A program made the position numbers and the translations under genes. DNA of 64,000 nucleotides from Alkalicaulis satelles. GTDB taxonomy: Bacteria; Pseudomonadota; Alphaproteobacteria; Caulobacterales; Maricaulaceae. Shown one piece after another: positions 40,409 to 50,666 of the stretch. The stretch covers positions 186,001-250,000 of the forward strand of contig NZ_VWOJ01000003.1 of the NCBI RefSeq assembly GCF_008630495.1, read 5' to 3'. The number at the start of each line of letters is the position of its first letter. The stretch's first letter is position 1. A model generated the notes under the pieces. The model ran no database searches. It was given only the letters and a program-made list of their open reading frames with translations, and was not told where the DNA came from.

Positions 40409-41842
40409 ATGACCGATCTCATCAGCCGTCTGCAGTCCGCCATCCAGTCAGAACATCTGCTGGAGATTTCCCGCGCCACGCGCGCCGTGCTGGCCGCCGA
40501 CCTCAAGCTGGGCTCGGAGTGGGCGTCCATTGCAGGCACCTGCATGCAGGCGGGCGATGATCTGGCCGCGCTGCAGGCCGCAGGGCGGGTGGCGGAAGCC
40601 GCGCCCGATCATCTCGAATCCTGGCTCTGGGTGGCGGCGGCTTATACCGCCATGGGCGATCACGCCAATGCGCTCAAAGTGCTCGAAACACAGATCAAGC
40701 GCCATCCTGGCGATGTGGTGCTGCGCCGGCGCGCCGGGCGGGCTCTGCTGGAGCTGGGACGCAGGCGCGAGGCCGAGCTTCATTTCCGTGAGGCCGTGGC
40801 GCTGAGCGGCGGAGATGCGATTGCCTATGAGGGTCTTGCCCAGTCGCGTGTGTTCGCGCCGGGCGATGACGTGCTCGTCCATATGGAGCAGACCCGCATC
40901 AATCTACCGGAGAACGCCCCGACCGAGCAGCGCGGCGTGCTCGCCTACGCCATCGCCAAGGCCTACGAGGATGTGGGCGAATACGACATCGCCGCCCGGC
41001 GCGTCAGCGAGGGCGCCGCTTTCTATCGCGAGACCGCGGCCTTTGACGTGGACCGTCATGACCAGGCGGTGGACCATTTGCTGAGCGTTTATGACACCCG
41101 CTTCGCCGGCAGCCAGGAAGAGGCTGGGCTGATCGATGCGCGCCCGGTCTTCATCATCGCCCCGCCCGCCGCCGGCGCCAGCTGGCTGGCCCGGGCTCTG
41201 GGCGCGGATGAAACCGCTTTCGCGCTGGAGCGCACCAACTCCCTGTTCTGGATGTCCGCCTCGCCGCTGGGCGACCAGACCCCGGATGATATCGAACGCG
41301 CTCTCAAAGAGGGCGGCGACCAGTCCGTTCTGGCCGATGTGGGCCGCGCCTATCTGCGATTCGCCGAGGAGCGCGCAGGCCAGGCCCGGCGCATCATCGA
41401 TCCCTCCAGCCTCAATGAGATGTCCGTGGGCGCCGCCGGCCTGTCCCTGCCCGCCGCGCGCTTCATCGTCATCACCCGCGAACCGGCTGATCTGGCCTGG
41501 GCGGTGTTCAAGCGCCGCTTCCGCAAGGGCCGCTACTGGACGTATCACCTTGATGATATCACCCGGGTGATGGCCATGACCGCCAAGCTCACCGAGCGCT
41601 GGTCCATGCTGTTTCCCGACCGCATCCTGACCGTGTCCTATGAGGCGCTGGCCGCCGATCCGGGCGGCGAGGTCAAGCGCATCGCAGCGTTCGCCGGCGT
41701 GGACCCGGAGGCCGCGGCGGCGGAAGCCTGGCTGCGCGCTGATCTGTTCAAGGCCGATCCGGTGGGCGTGCATGAACGCGCCGCCTCGCGCCTGCCGGCC
41801 CTGAAGGCCGCATTGGAGCGGGCGGGTTTCAATCCGGGCTGA
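40409..41842 (+). CDS. TPR-repeat sulfotransferase-like protein
   Basis: About 477 aa. The first 200 residues are TPR helices ([46 protein letters not shown]). The rest resembles the P-loop sulfotransferase family: 3'-phosphate-binding block [20 protein letters not shown] and the C-terminal [12 protein letters not shown]. The 5'-phosphosulfate loop reads [16 protein letters not shown], where PRSGT is usual, so PAPS binding may be lost or altered. No signal peptide. The start is the ATG giving MTDLISRL. It overlaps the convergent GNAT gene by 14 bp. Confidence 0.85.
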   Translation: MTDLISRLQSAIQSEHLLEISRATRAVLAADLKLGSEWASIAGTCMQAGDDLAALQAAGRVAEAAPDHLESWLWVAAAYTAMGDHANALKVLETQIKRHPGDVVLRRRAGRALLELGRRREAELHFREAVALSGGDAIAYEGLAQSRVFAPGDDVLVHMEQTRINLPENAPTEQRGVLAYAIAKAYEDVGEYDIAARRVSEGAAFYRETAAFDVDRHDQAVDHLLSVYDTRFAGSQEEAGLIDARPVFIIAPPAAGASWLARALGADETAFALERTNSLFWMSASPLGDQTPDDIERALKEGGDQSVLADVGRAYLRFAEERAGQARRIIDPSSLNEMSVGAAGLSLPAARFIVITREPADLAWAVFKRRFRKGRYWTYHLDDITRVMAMTAKLTERWSMLFPDRILTVSYEALAADPGGEVKRIAAFAGVDPEAAAAEAWLRADLFKADPVGVHERAASRLPALKAALERAGFNPG

Positions 41843-42410
41843 GCCGGGCGTCCAGCCGGGCGCGCACGTCAGGCCATTCATCCTTCAGGACCGAGAACAT
41901 CACGGTATCGCGCCGCTGGCCGGTCCAGGTGGCGTAATGGCTGCGCAACACGCCCTCGCGCACCGCGCCCAGCGCGGCGATGGCGCGCTGGCTGCGCGCA
42001 TTGAGGTGATGGGTCTTGAGCTCCACACGCTCCGCCCCGCTCTCAAAGGCGTGGGCGAGGAGCAGGCGCTTGCAGGCCGGATTGACCGCGCCGCCGCGTG
42101 CGCCCGCCGCATACCAGGTCCAGCCGATCTCCACGCGGGCATGGGGCGCGCTGATCTCCAGATAGGCGGTGTGGCCGACGCAGGCGCCGGACGCGGCGTC
42201 GAATACCGCATGGCTGATCTGGGCCGGTCCGGCGCTGGCGGTGAGCATCTTGTCAAACCAGGCGTCAAACTGAGCCCCGTCCCCGCGCTGGGTCATGAAC
42301 GCCCAGATATCGGGGTCATCCGCCGGGCCGCGCAGCGCCTGGCGATGGGCCTCCCGGAGCGGCTCCAGGCGCACATGGGCGTCTTCGAGCACGGCTTCAT
42401 CCAGTTTCAT
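41829..42410 (-). CDS. GNAT acetyltransferase, RimJ/RimL type
   Basis: 193 aa with the GNAT fold: HVRLEPLREAHRQAL at the start, the beta4-beta5 region ARVEIGWTWYAAGARGGAVN and the C-terminal NARSQRAIAALGAVREGVLR of RimJ/RimL-like enzymes. The substrate is unknown; N-terminal or small-molecule acetylation are possible. Its ATG shares a base with the stop of the upstream permease gene, so the two are probably an operon. Confidence 0.87.
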   Translation of the reverse strand: MKLDEAVLEDAHVRLEPLREAHRQALRGPADDPDIWAFMTQRGDGAQFDAWFDKMLTASAGPAQISHAVFDAASGACVGHTAYLEISAPHARVEIGWTWYAAGARGGAVNPACKRLLLAHAFESGAERVELKTHHLNARSQRAIAALGAVREGVLRSHYATWTGQRRDTVMFSVLKDEWPDVRARLDARLSPD

Positions 42411-43150
42411 CAGGCGCTTCCCATGAGTTCGGCCAGGCCCATCCCCAGATAGACCAGGCCTATGAGGGTCACGGCGCGCCGCGTCCAGCGCCGGAAATCC
42501 GCCTCGCTCATCGCCGCCAGCACTCTGGCGCCCAGCGTGGTCCCGGCCATGGACAGCGGCAAGGCGATGATCAGGACCCAGACCAGACCGTCCGGGCTCG
42601 CGGCCAGCGCCGGGGCGGCGTAATAGGCGATCTTCACGCCATGGGCGGCGACCTGGCTGGCGGCCTTGGTGGCCACAATGGCGCGCCGGTCAGCACGCGT
42701 GTTCTGGAAAAACACGTCCAGCAGCGGCCCGGACACGCCCGCCACCACATTGAGCCCGGTCACGCAAAAACCCGCCAGCGCACCCTGCGCAGGCCGTTCC
42801 GGGTGCAGCGGCAGGAGGCGCGGCGGCAACCAGACGAGGAACGGCACCAGCCCCAGAACAATCAGCAGCCAGGTCCGGTCCAGCACGATCTGGACGCTGA
42901 ACAGGAGCAGCGCCGCCAGCGCCGAACCAGCCAGATAGGCGCCCAGCGCCCGCCACAGGATGAACCGGCGCAGCAACACCGCGCGCCAGCCATTGGCCAC
43001 ACTCTGCGCCAGCCCATGGGTCACCATCGCGGCAGGCACAGGCAGCCACAGCGCCAGCACCCCCATCAGCACCAGCCCGCCCGCCATGCCCAGCATGGCC
43101 GACAGGGCCGAGGTGAGGAAAACTGCAATCAGGATGATGAGAGCGGTCAT
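42410..43150 (-). CDS. TauE/SafE-family permease
   Basis: 246-aa inner-membrane protein with about eight helices. It has the family's N-terminal LIAVFLTSALSAMLGMAGGLVLMGVLAL and a mid-protein VTGLNVVAGVSGPLLDVFF. The family includes sulfite and other sulfonate exporters; the substrate here is unknown. Overlaps the GNAT gene by one base. Confidence 0.87.
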   Translation of the reverse strand: MTALIILIAVFLTSALSAMLGMAGGLVLMGVLALWLPVPAAMVTHGLAQSVANGWRAVLLRRFILWRALGAYLAGSALAALLLFSVQIVLDRTWLLIVLGLVPFLVWLPPRLLPLHPERPAQGALAGFCVTGLNVVAGVSGPLLDVFFQNTRADRRAIVATKAASQVAAHGVKIAYYAAPALAASPDGLVWVLIIALPLSMAGTTLGARVLAAMSEADFRRWTRRAVTLIGLVYLGMGLAELMGSA

Positions 43151-43242
43151 GTCACGGGTGGATTCTGGCTCAGGATGTTTAAGATGACACCGACATGAGT
43201 GAGCGGGCCGGCGGGAGAGACCGGCGCGGGAGGAGCCTGACG

Positions 43243-44460
43243 ATGAACTTTGAATATTCCGACGTGTGCAAGGACTATCTGCGGCGCCTGCGCGCCTTTA
43301 TGGACGCCCACATCTATCCCAATGAGCGCACCTATCACGAACAGCTCAAGAGCTTTGGCGAAAATCGCTGGCAGGTGATTCCGGTCATCGAGGAGCTCAA
43401 GGTGAAGGCGCGCGAGGCGGGGCTGTGGAATCTGTTCCTGCCCGATTCCGATCTGGGCGCGGGCCTGTCCAACGCCGACTACGCGCCGCTGGCTGAGGAA
43501 ATGGGCCGGGTGCCCTGGTCGTCGGAAGTGTTCAACTGCGCCGCGCCCGACACCGGCAATATGGAAGTTCTGGTGCGCTACGGCACGAAGGAGCAGCAGG
43601 ATCAGTGGCTGACCCCGCTGCTGAAAGGCGAGATCCGCTCCGCCTTCCTGATGACCGAGCCGGCAGTGGCCTCCTCGGACGCCACCAATATCGAATGCTC
43701 CATCACGCGCGATGGCGATGACTATGTCGTCAATGGCGTGAAATGGTGGAGCTCGGGCGCAGGCGATCCGCGCTGCAAGGTGTTCATCGTGATGGGCAAG
43801 ACCGACCCGTCCGCCGAGACCTACCGCCAGCAATCCATGATCCTGGTCCCCGCCGACGCGCCGGGCGTGACCATCCTGCGCCACCTGCCGGTGTTCGGTT
43901 ATGACGACGCCCCCCACGGCCATATGGAAGTCAAGCTGGACAATGTACGCGTACCCGCCTCCAGCATGCTGCTGGGCGAGGGACGCGGTTTCGAGATCGC
44001 GCAAGGCCGGCTTGGCCCGGGCCGCATCCACCACTGCATGCGCACGATCGGCGCGGCCGAACGCGCGCTGGAGCTGATGGTGCGCCGGGCCATGAACCGC
44101 GAGGCGTTCGGCAAGCGCGTTATCCAGCATTCCATCTGGGAGCACCGCATCGCCAAGGCGCGCATCGATATCGAAAGCGCGCGCCTGCTGACGCTGAAGG
44201 CGGCGTGGATGATGGACACGGTGGGCAACAAGGCCGCGCGCGGCGAGATCGCCATGATCAAGGTCGCCGCCCCGCGCGTCGCCCTGCAGGTCATTGACGA
44301 CGCCATCCAGGTCCATGGCGGCGGCGGGGTCAGCGATGACTTCCCGCTGGCGGCGGCCTATGCCGGCATCCGCACCCTGCGCATCGCTGACGGGCCGGAC
44401 GAGGTGCACGAGCGCACCATCGCGCGCCTGGAAGCCAAGCGCTGGCTCAACGAGGCCTGA
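43243..44460 (+). CDS. acyl-CoA dehydrogenase family protein
   Basis: FAD enzyme of fatty acid beta-oxidation type, 405 aa. Blocks seen are [21 protein letters not shown]-like flavin-site residues and [14 protein letters not shown] in the middle domain, RMHHC-type [19 protein letters not shown], and [15 protein letters not shown] near the end. Closest in style to the ACAD10/11 group acting on long or hydroxylated acyl-CoAs. GGAGGAG precedes the ATG used. chrA starts six bases after its stop. Confidence 0.93.
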   Translation: MNFEYSDVCKDYLRRLRAFMDAHIYPNERTYHEQLKSFGENRWQVIPVIEELKVKAREAGLWNLFLPDSDLGAGLSNADYAPLAEEMGRVPWSSEVFNCAAPDTGNMEVLVRYGTKEQQDQWLTPLLKGEIRSAFLMTEPAVASSDATNIECSITRDGDDYVVNGVKWWSSGAGDPRCKVFIVMGKTDPSAETYRQQSMILVPADAPGVTILRHLPVFGYDDAPHGHMEVKLDNVRVPASSMLLGEGRGFEIAQGRLGPGRIHHCMRTIGAAERALELMVRRAMNREAFGKRVIQHSIWEHRIAKARIDIESARLLTLKAAWMMDTVGNKAARGEIAMIKVAAPRVALQVIDDAIQVHGGGGVSDDFPLAAAYAGIRTLRIADGPDEVHERTIARLEAKRWLNEA

Positions 44461-44466
44461 ACACCC

Positions 44467-45831
44467 ATGGCGGACGGCCCGCCGCCTGCCCCGAGCCTCG
44501 CCGAAGCGGTGCGCGTCTGGGCGCGCATCGGGCTGATGAGCTTTGGCGGGCCGGCGGGCCAGATCGCCCTGATGCACCGCATACTGGTGGAGGAGAAGCG
44601 CTGGATCAGCGAGCAGCGCTTTCTCCAGGCGCTCAATGTCTGCATGCTGCTGCCCGGCCCCGAGGCCCAGCAGCTGAGCGTCTATGCCGGGTGGATGCTG
44701 AACCGCACGCTGGGCGGGCTGATCGCAGGGCTGTTGTTCATCCTGCCCGGCGCCGCGGCGATCCTGGCCTTGAGCCTGGTTTATGTCCTCCACGGCCAGG
44801 CAGGGCCGCTGGCGGCAGTGTTTTTCGGGCTCAAGGCCGCCGTGCTGGCCATCATCATCCAGGCCCTGATGCGCATGGGAGCGCGGGTGCTGAAGACCCG
44901 CGCGGCATTGGCGGTGGCGCTGGCGGCGTTTGTGGCGATCGCCGTGTTCAATGTGGCGTTCCCCGCTGTGGTGATCGGCGCGGCGTTGATCGGCTTTGGA
45001 CTGGCCCGCGCCGGATTGAGCGGGTTTGATCCTCCGGCCCATGGCGGCGCCGGCACAGAGTCCTCGCGTCAAGCGGTAATCGGCGCCGGACCACTGGCCC
45101 ATGCCCGGCCCAGCGCAACCGGACTATTGAGAACAGTACTGACGGGCGGCGCGCTGTGGCTGGCGCCGGTGGGCGCGCTGGTGCTGGCGCTGGGGCCGGG
45201 CGCGGTGTTCAGCACGCTGGCGGTGTTCTTCAGCCAGATGGCGGTGCTGAGCTTTGGCGGCGCCTATGCCGTACTCGCCTGGGTCGCCCAGGCCGGAGTG
45301 GAGACCTATGGCTGGCTGGAGCCGGGCGAGATGCTCGACGGGCTGGCGCTGGCGGAAACCACGCCCGGCCCGCTGATCCTGGTGCTGCAATTCGTGGCCT
45401 TCCTGGCCGGCGCGCGCGAGGCGGGCGGGCTGGACCCGCTCATGGCTGGGGCGCTGGCGTCCGTGATTGCGCTGTGGGTGCTGTTCACGCCGAGCTTCGT
45501 GATGGTGCTGGCGGCAGCCCCCTTCATGGAGCGCCTGCGCGCGGCGCGCGGCCTGGGCGCAGCTTTGGGCGCGGTGACGGCGGCGGTCACCGGGGTCATC
45601 GCCAGCCTCGCCCTGTGGTTCGCCCAGCACGCCCTGTTCGCCCAGCAGACCCGCATCTCAGGCTATGGCGTGGACATGACCGTTCCGGCCTTCGCCAGCC
45701 TCGACCCGGCCGCCCTTGTGCTGACCCTGGCCGCGCTCATTGCCGTACTGGTTTTACGGGCCGGAATTGGGGCGCTGCTGGGCGGCTGCGCGCTGGCGGG
45801 GATCATGCTTGCCGCCCTGGGCTGGATCTGA
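44467..45831 (+). CDS. chrA: chromate efflux transporter ChrA family
   Basis: 454 aa, two homologous halves of about six helices each. They are marked by LMSFGGPAGQIALMHRILVEEKRWI in the first and VLSFGGAYAVLAWVAQ in the second. Exports chromate (or related oxyanions) using the proton-motive force; sulfate uptake genes are not adjacent. Co-directional with and close behind the acyl-CoA dehydrogenase gene, probably by chance of operon structure. Confidence 0.93.
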   Translation: MADGPPPAPSLAEAVRVWARIGLMSFGGPAGQIALMHRILVEEKRWISEQRFLQALNVCMLLPGPEAQQLSVYAGWMLNRTLGGLIAGLLFILPGAAAILALSLVYVLHGQAGPLAAVFFGLKAAVLAIIIQALMRMGARVLKTRAALAVALAAFVAIAVFNVAFPAVVIGAALIGFGLARAGLSGFDPPAHGGAGTESSRQAVIGAGPLAHARPSATGLLRTVLTGGALWLAPVGALVLALGPGAVFSTLAVFFSQMAVLSFGGAYAVLAWVAQAGVETYGWLEPGEMLDGLALAETTPGPLILVLQFVAFLAGAREAGGLDPLMAGALASVIALWVLFTPSFVMVLAAAPFMERLRAARGLGAALGAVTAAVTGVIASLALWFAQHALFAQQTRISGYGVDMTVPAFASLDPAALVLTLAALIAVLVLRAGIGALLGGCALAGIMLAALGWI

Positions 45832-46026
45832 CCGGCAGCAGCAGTGATGACGACCGGATTCCATCCGGATGAAATTTACTTTTCGTTCATATTCGGCTAG
45901 GGTGATTGTCAGGCAGCCTCGCAGCTGAACACACCGGATCAAGCTCGTCACACGGGCATTAGCGGATATCGGCGCTCGCGGGCTGCCTCACCGTGTCCGG
46001 TCATTTCAAGCAAGCCGTGAACAGGT

Positions 46027-46203
46027 CTATTCGCCGCCGCTGCTGGCGCCGCCAGTGAGCGCTGCACTGACCTCTGCCTCGATATGGGTCCACATCCCGT
46101 CATTGCCCGTGCCCAGCGCCGAGACGCCGACAATGATGGCCACCGCAATCAGCCCTGCGATCAGGCCGTACTCAATGGCGGTGGCGCCGCTGTGATCGTT
46201 CAG
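46027..46203 (-). CDS. Flp-type pilin, apparent CTG start overlapping the mutT stop
   Basis: The product has the type IVb prepilin core SGATAIEYGLIAGLIAVAII followed by a short soluble tail, 58 aa in all, a normal Flp/PilA length. Cleavage would fall after Gly of HSG. Reading upstream in frame gives no ATG, GTG or TTG near; the only start is CTG at 46203, which overlaps the mutT stop as CTGA. The leader would then be unusually short and lack positive charges (NDHSG). Either CTG is used, or the N-terminus has been lost to mutT. No other tad/cpa genes are here. A CtrA box lies upstream of mutT. Confidence 0.7.
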   Translation of the reverse strand: MNDHSGATAIEYGLIAGLIAVAIIVGVSALGTGNDGMWTHIEAEVSAALTGGASSGGE

Positions 46204-46637
46204 GAAACTTTCTCGCCCGCGAGCCGGTCGCGCAGCTCGGCGGCCAGCGGCCGGTCGGCGGGCAGCAGCGCATAGTCCGACAGACGCTCCGGGCGCACCC
46301 AGGCGATCTGCTGATTTTCCTTCGGGTCCACGAACCCGTCCCAACGCCGGCAGACAAACAACGGCATCAGGAGCCAGCGTCCGCCCTCCAGCGTTGTGGA
46401 GGCGAAGGCGAAGGGCTGCAGGCACTGCTCGCATGGCTCCACTCCCAACTCTTCGCGCAATTCGCGCACTACGGCCTGTTCGGGGCTTTCCCCCGCTTCG
46501 ACCTTGCCGCCGGGAAATTCCCAGCCGCCAGCTTGCGCCTTGCCGTCAGGGCGCCGGGCGATAAGAACGCGTCCGCCAGAATCCACCAGAGCACAGGCTG
46601 CGACCAGCAGGAGACGGGGCGGACTATCATTCATCAT
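46200..46637 (-). CDS. mutT: 8-oxo-dGTP diphosphatase MutT
   Basis: Nudix hydrolase that cleans oxidised guanine nucleotides. 145 aa. The Nudix box (GGKVEAGESPEQAVVREL, then REELG) spans residues 43-65 and is complete. It is followed at once by the flp-like gene in another frame (CTGA overlap). Confidence 0.94.
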   Translation of the reverse strand: MMNDSPPRLLLVAACALVDSGGRVLIARRPDGKAQAGGWEFPGGKVEAGESPEQAVVRELREELGVEPCEQCLQPFAFASTTLEGGRWLLMPLFVCRRWDGFVDPKENQQIAWVRPERLSDYALLPADRPLAAELRDRLAGEKVS

Positions 46638-46673
46638 GACCTCGCAGGGGTTAAGGCGGCGTATGGAGGCAGG

Positions 46674-46689
46674 GTTAAACCCGATTTAA
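46674..46689 (-). promoter_or_regulatory. CtrA-binding site (TTAA-N7-TTAAC)
   Basis: On the minus strand TTAAATCGGGTTTAAC is an exact match to the full CtrA consensus, 37 bp before the mutT ATG and overlapping the stop of the upstream gene. A second half-site TTAACC lies about 25 bp further on. In Caulobacter CtrA activates pilA directly, which matches a pilin gene in this operon. Confidence 0.7.
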
Positions 46690-47678
46690 GGCTGGCCGGG
46701 ATCAGCCGGATCTTCTTGCGCTTCTTCCGCCTCATCCGCCTGAGGATCAATCACAGGCCCGGGCTCAGGCCGGCGCAGCCCCCCTGGCGCACGCCCTGCG
46801 GTGATGGTGACCGGGTAGGTCTCGCGGATGGTTTCCAGAAGCGCGTCAATGCGCTGCAAGGTGAGGAAGCGCACAATGCTCGGGCGCATCGCCTCCAGCC
46901 CCGGGCGCGGCTGGGCGCGCCGGTCAACGACTTTCAGGACATGCCAGCCCGCCTCGGTCTCGAAGGGCTCGCTCACCTCGCCAGGAGACGTGGCGAAAGC
47001 GATGCGCGCGAACTCCGGCAGAATGCCCGAGCGGGTGAAATAGCCCAGATCCCCGCCCTCCAGCCGTGTGGCCGGATCCTGGCTCACCTGCCGGGCCAGC
47101 GCCGCGAAATCAGCCCCGTCCTCCAGCTCGCGCAATACTTCCCGGGCCGCCTCCCGGCTCTCGAGCAGGATATGGCGCGCACGCACCTCCTGTTCAGGTG
47201 GAGCCAGGCGCGCCTGTTCCTCATAAACCCGGCGCACGGCTTCGTCCGTGACCCCGTCAGCCACCGCGGTCTCCACCAGCACATTGCCCAGAATGCGTTC
47301 TTCGGCCGCAGCCAGGCGCCGGCGCGCCTCGGGCGATTGCTGAAGGCCGCGCCGCGCCGCTTCAAGCGCCAGCAGGCGCTGGTCGATCAGCGCATCCAGC
47401 GCCTCTCGGAAGACCGGGTCGCCGGGCTGCAGCTCATCGGGGTCCTCGCTCAGCTCTCTCACGCGCGCCTCGCGGCGCACATCCTCGATTGTGATCACGC
47501 TGTCGCCCACGCGGGCCGCTGGCGTTGATGAAGCAGGCGGCGCATCCAGAAACCTCAAGGCGCCGTCGTGCGGCGCGGCGTTGCCGGGCGCCTCGGAAGG
47601 GTCCGAGCATGCGCCCAGAACAAGGCTTGCGCCGATCGCGCACAGCAGGGCGTGCAGGCGGGCTTGATTGACAGTCAA
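46686..47678 (-). CDS. parvulin-type peptidyl-prolyl isomerase lipoprotein (TTG start)
   Basis: 330-aa envelope chaperone. The lipobox LVLGAC puts the lipid cysteine at residue 24. A SurA-like helical region follows, then one parvulin domain (QEVRARHILLESREAAREVL to GWHVLKVVDRRAQPRPG). The start is TTG because an excellent ribosome site (AAGGAGG) stands six bases before it and the signal peptide begins there; further upstream there is no signal-like sequence. It is divergent from secA, a neighbourhood that suits export and folding. Confidence 0.88.
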   Translation of the reverse strand: MTVNQARLHALLCAIGASLVLGACSDPSEAPGNAAPHDGALRFLDAPPASSTPAARVGDSVITIEDVRREARVRELSEDPDELQPGDPVFREALDALIDQRLLALEAARRGLQQSPEARRRLAAAEERILGNVLVETAVADGVTDEAVRRVYEEQARLAPPEQEVRARHILLESREAAREVLRELEDGADFAALARQVSQDPATRLEGGDLGYFTRSGILPEFARIAFATSPGEVSEPFETEAGWHVLKVVDRRAQPRPGLEAMRPSIVRFLTLQRIDALLETIRETYPVTITAGRAPGGLRRPEPGPVIDPQADEAEEAQEDPADPGQP

Positions 47679-47811
47679 ACTGGGCCTCCTTAAGTCCCGT
47701 GCAAACGGGTCCGTGCACGCCGCCCGGCCGATATGCGTCCTGCCGGGCGCGCCGGCGGGGCGATGGCGCGCGATCCGTCCTGTCCGCGCCCGCGCAAAAG
47801 GCTGATACGTC

Positions 47812-50586
47812 ATGCTCAACTTCACCCGCAAGCTTTTCGGCTCGTCCAATGACCGTGTGGTCAAGCGGATGCGCCCCCTGGTGGAGAAGATCAACGCGCT
47901 CGAGCCGGACTTTGTGGCGCTGGATGATGACCAGCTCAAGGCGAAAACCGCCGAATTCCGCCAGCGGCACGACAACGGCGAGAGCCTGAACAAGCTCTTG
48001 CCTGAAGCCTTCGCCGCCGTGCGCGAGGCCGCCCGCCGCGCCCTGGGCGAACGCCATTATGACGTGCAGCTCATGGGCGGCATCACCCTGCATGAAGGCT
48101 CCATCGCGGAGATGAAGACCGGCGAGGGCAAGACGCTGGTGTCCACCCTGGCGGCCTATCTCAACGCCCTGCCGGGCCGCGGCGTGCATATCGTGACGGT
48201 CAATGACTATCTGGCCAAGCGCGACTCTGAATGGATGGGCCGGGTCTACGCCAAGCTCGGCATGACCACCGGGGTGATCGTCAACGGGATTTACGACGAG
48301 GAGCGCCGCGCGGCCTATGCCTGCGACATCACCTACGGCACCAATAACGAGCTGGGCTTCGACTATCTGCGCGACAATATGAAGTACTCGCTCGCCGACA
48401 TGGTCCAGTTCGGCGGGCGCCCGGTGGAGAAAGCCGGGCACCATTTCGCCATCGTGGACGAGGTGGACTCCATCCTCATCGACGAGGCGCGCACGCCGCT
48501 GATCATTTCCGGGCGCACCGAAGACCGCACCGATTTCTACAAGACCGTCGACACCATCATCCCGCACCTCAACGAGGAAGACTACGCCATCGACGAGAAG
48601 GCGCGTTCGTGCACCTTCACCGAAGAGGGCAATGAGCATATCGAGGAACTGCTGCGCGAGCACGGCCTGCTGGAGAGCGGCGATCTCTACGACATCGAGA
48701 ACGTCACCACGGTCCACCACGTCAACCAGGCGCTCAAGGCCCACAAGCTTTTCAAGAAGGACAAGGACTACATCGTGCGCGACAACGATGTGATCCTGAT
48801 CGACGAGTTCACCGGACGCATGATGCCCGGCCGGCGCCTGTCGGAGGGCCTGCACCAGGCGATCGAAGCCAAGGAGCAGGTTGAGATCCAGCCCGAGAAC
48901 CAGACGCTGGCCTCCATCACTTTCCAGAACTATTTCCGCCTGTACGCCAAACTGGCGGGCATGACCGGCACCGCGGCCACCGAGGCTGACGAGTTTGCGG
49001 CCATCTATTCTCTCGGGGTGACGGAAATCCCCACCAACCGGCCGGTCCAGCGCGTCGACGAGGAAGACGAGCTCTACCGCACCGCCAAAGAGAAGAACAA
49101 GGCGATCCTGGACGCCATTGAGGACGCACACAAGACCGGCCAGCCCATCCTGGTGGGCACGGTGTCCATCGAGAAGTCCGAGGTCCTCTCAGACCTGCTC
49201 AAATCCAAGAAGATCAAGCACCAGGTGCTCAATGCGCGCTATCACGAGCAGGAGGCGTCGATCATCGCCCAGGCCGGCGTGCCGGGCGCGGTGACCATCG
49301 CCACCAACATGGCCGGGCGCGGCACCGACATCAAGCTGGGCGGCAATACCGAGTTCCGCGTGGCCGAATGGCTGCAGGCCGAACAGGGCGCAGGGCGCGA
49401 GCCGGACGAGGCCGCCATCGCCGCCAAGACCGCCGAGATCCAGGCCGATGTGGAAGCCAAGAAGAAAGAGGCGCTGGCCGCTGGCGGGCTGTTCGTGATC
49501 GGCACCGAGCGCCATGAGAGCCGGCGCATCGACAACCAGCTGCGCGGCCGTTCGGGCCGTCAGGGCGATCCGGGCCGCACCGCCTTCTACCTGTCGGTGG
49601 AGGACGATCTGTTGCGCATTTTCGCGCCCGAGCGCCTGGACACCATCATGCGCACGCTGGGCCTGAAAGAGGGCGAGGCGATCCAGCATCCCTGGATGAC
49701 CAAGGCGGTGGAGACCTCCCAGAAAAAGGTCGAGCAGCGCAATTTCGACATCCGCAAGAACGTCCTCAAATACGACGACGTGATGAACGACCAGCGCAAG
49801 GCGATCTTCGAGCAGCGCATCGAGTTCATGAACGCGGCCAATGTCTCTGACGTGATCAAGGACATGCGCGCCCAGTGCGCCGAGGATCTGGTCACTCGCC
49901 ACATCCCGCCCAAGGCCTATGCCGACCAGTGGGACGCCAGCGGGCTTCAGGAGGCGGCCAAGTCCTATTTCAATCTCGACTTGCCCGTCACGGAGTGGGC
50001 CGCCGAGGAAGGCATCGCCGATGAGGAAATCCTGGAACGCCTGACCAAGGCGGTGGACGAGTCCTATGCCGAGCGCGCCGCCGATATCGGTCCGGAGCTG
50101 ATGCGCCGGATCGAGAAACAGGTGCTGCTCCAGACCATCGACCAGAACTGGCGCGAGCACCTCCAGCAGCTCGACGCCCTGCGCTCGGTGATCGGCCTGC
50201 GCGGTTACGCCCAGCGCGATCCGCTCAACGAGTACAAGACCGAGGCCTTCTCTCTGTTCGAGGGGCTGCTGGACGAGCTGCGCTTCGAGACCACGCGCAT
50301 GCTGTTCAATCTGCGCGTTGCGCCATCCGCCCCGCCCGCTGCGCCCACTCCGCCGCAGGACATCGAGGCGCGTCATATCGATCCGGCCACTGGCCGCAAC
50401 ACCATGGACAGCGATCCTGGCGCGCCGCCCGCCGGGCGTCCGCGCTCGCCCCTGTCCTCGCGCGCCGCCGCCACGGCGCTGGACCCGAACGATCCCTCAA
50501 CCTGGGGCCGGGTGCCGCGCAATGCGCCCTGCCCGTGCGGATCAGGCAAGAAATACAAGCACTGCCACGGCCAGGTCGAAGCGTAA
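47812..50586 (+). CDS. secA: preprotein translocase ATPase SecA
   Basis: Motor of the SecYEG channel. 924 aa. Walker A GEGKT is at 104-108, Walker [13 protein letters not shown] near 220, and motif [14 protein letters not shown] lies in the second nucleotide-binding fold. The C-terminal zinc tail [14 protein letters not shown] binds SecB. Divergent from the PPIase gene. Confidence 0.98.
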   Translation: MLNFTRKLFGSSNDRVVKRMRPLVEKINALEPDFVALDDDQLKAKTAEFRQRHDNGESLNKLLPEAFAAVREAARRALGERHYDVQLMGGITLHEGSIAEMKTGEGKTLVSTLAAYLNALPGRGVHIVTVNDYLAKRDSEWMGRVYAKLGMTTGVIVNGIYDEERRAAYACDITYGTNNELGFDYLRDNMKYSLADMVQFGGRPVEKAGHHFAIVDEVDSILIDEARTPLIISGRTEDRTDFYKTVDTIIPHLNEEDYAIDEKARSCTFTEEGNEHIEELLREHGLLESGDLYDIENVTTVHHVNQALKAHKLFKKDKDYIVRDNDVILIDEFTGRMMPGRRLSEGLHQAIEAKEQVEIQPENQTLASITFQNYFRLYAKLAGMTGTAATEADEFAAIYSLGVTEIPTNRPVQRVDEEDELYRTAKEKNKAILDAIEDAHKTGQPILVGTVSIEKSEVLSDLLKSKKIKHQVLNARYHEQEASIIAQAGVPGAVTIATNMAGRGTDIKLGGNTEFRVAEWLQAEQGAGREPDEAAIAAKTAEIQADVEAKKKEALAAGGLFVIGTERHESRRIDNQLRGRSGRQGDPGRTAFYLSVEDDLLRIFAPERLDTIMRTLGLKEGEAIQHPWMTKAVETSQKKVEQRNFDIRKNVLKYDDVMNDQRKAIFEQRIEFMNAANVSDVIKDMRAQCAEDLVTRHIPPKAYADQWDASGLQEAAKSYFNLDLPVTEWAAEEGIADEEILERLTKAVDESYAERAADIGPELMRRIEKQVLLQTIDQNWREHLQQLDALRSVIGLRGYAQRDPLNEYKTEAFSLFEGLLDELRFETTRMLFNLRVAPSAPPAAPTPPQDIEARHIDPATGRNTMDSDPGAPPAGRPRSPLSSRAAATALDPNDPSTWGRVPRNAPCPCGSGKKYKHCHGQVEA

Positions 50587-50666
50587 CAAGCGACCAGGCT
50601 TGTCCGCCTGTATCGTCACTTGGCGTATGGTTCTCGCCCGGATGAATTCGGCGAGGACCCTGTGAG

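Noticed and set aside
45832-46026. Possible small gene or phage attachment site in the gap after chrA
   Set aside because: Only short frames without ribosome sites, no tRNA end and no direct repeats. I see an AT-richer patch and nothing that can be named.
46200-46215. Programmed frameshift fusing MutT to the pilin
   Set aside because: Moving into the pilin frame needs a -1 shift, and the sequence AAA GTT TCC TGA offers no slippery heptamer.
47697-47717. Direct repeat of CCGTGCA between secA and the PPIase gene
   Set aside because: Seven bases, only two copies, in GC-rich DNA; this can occur by chance.
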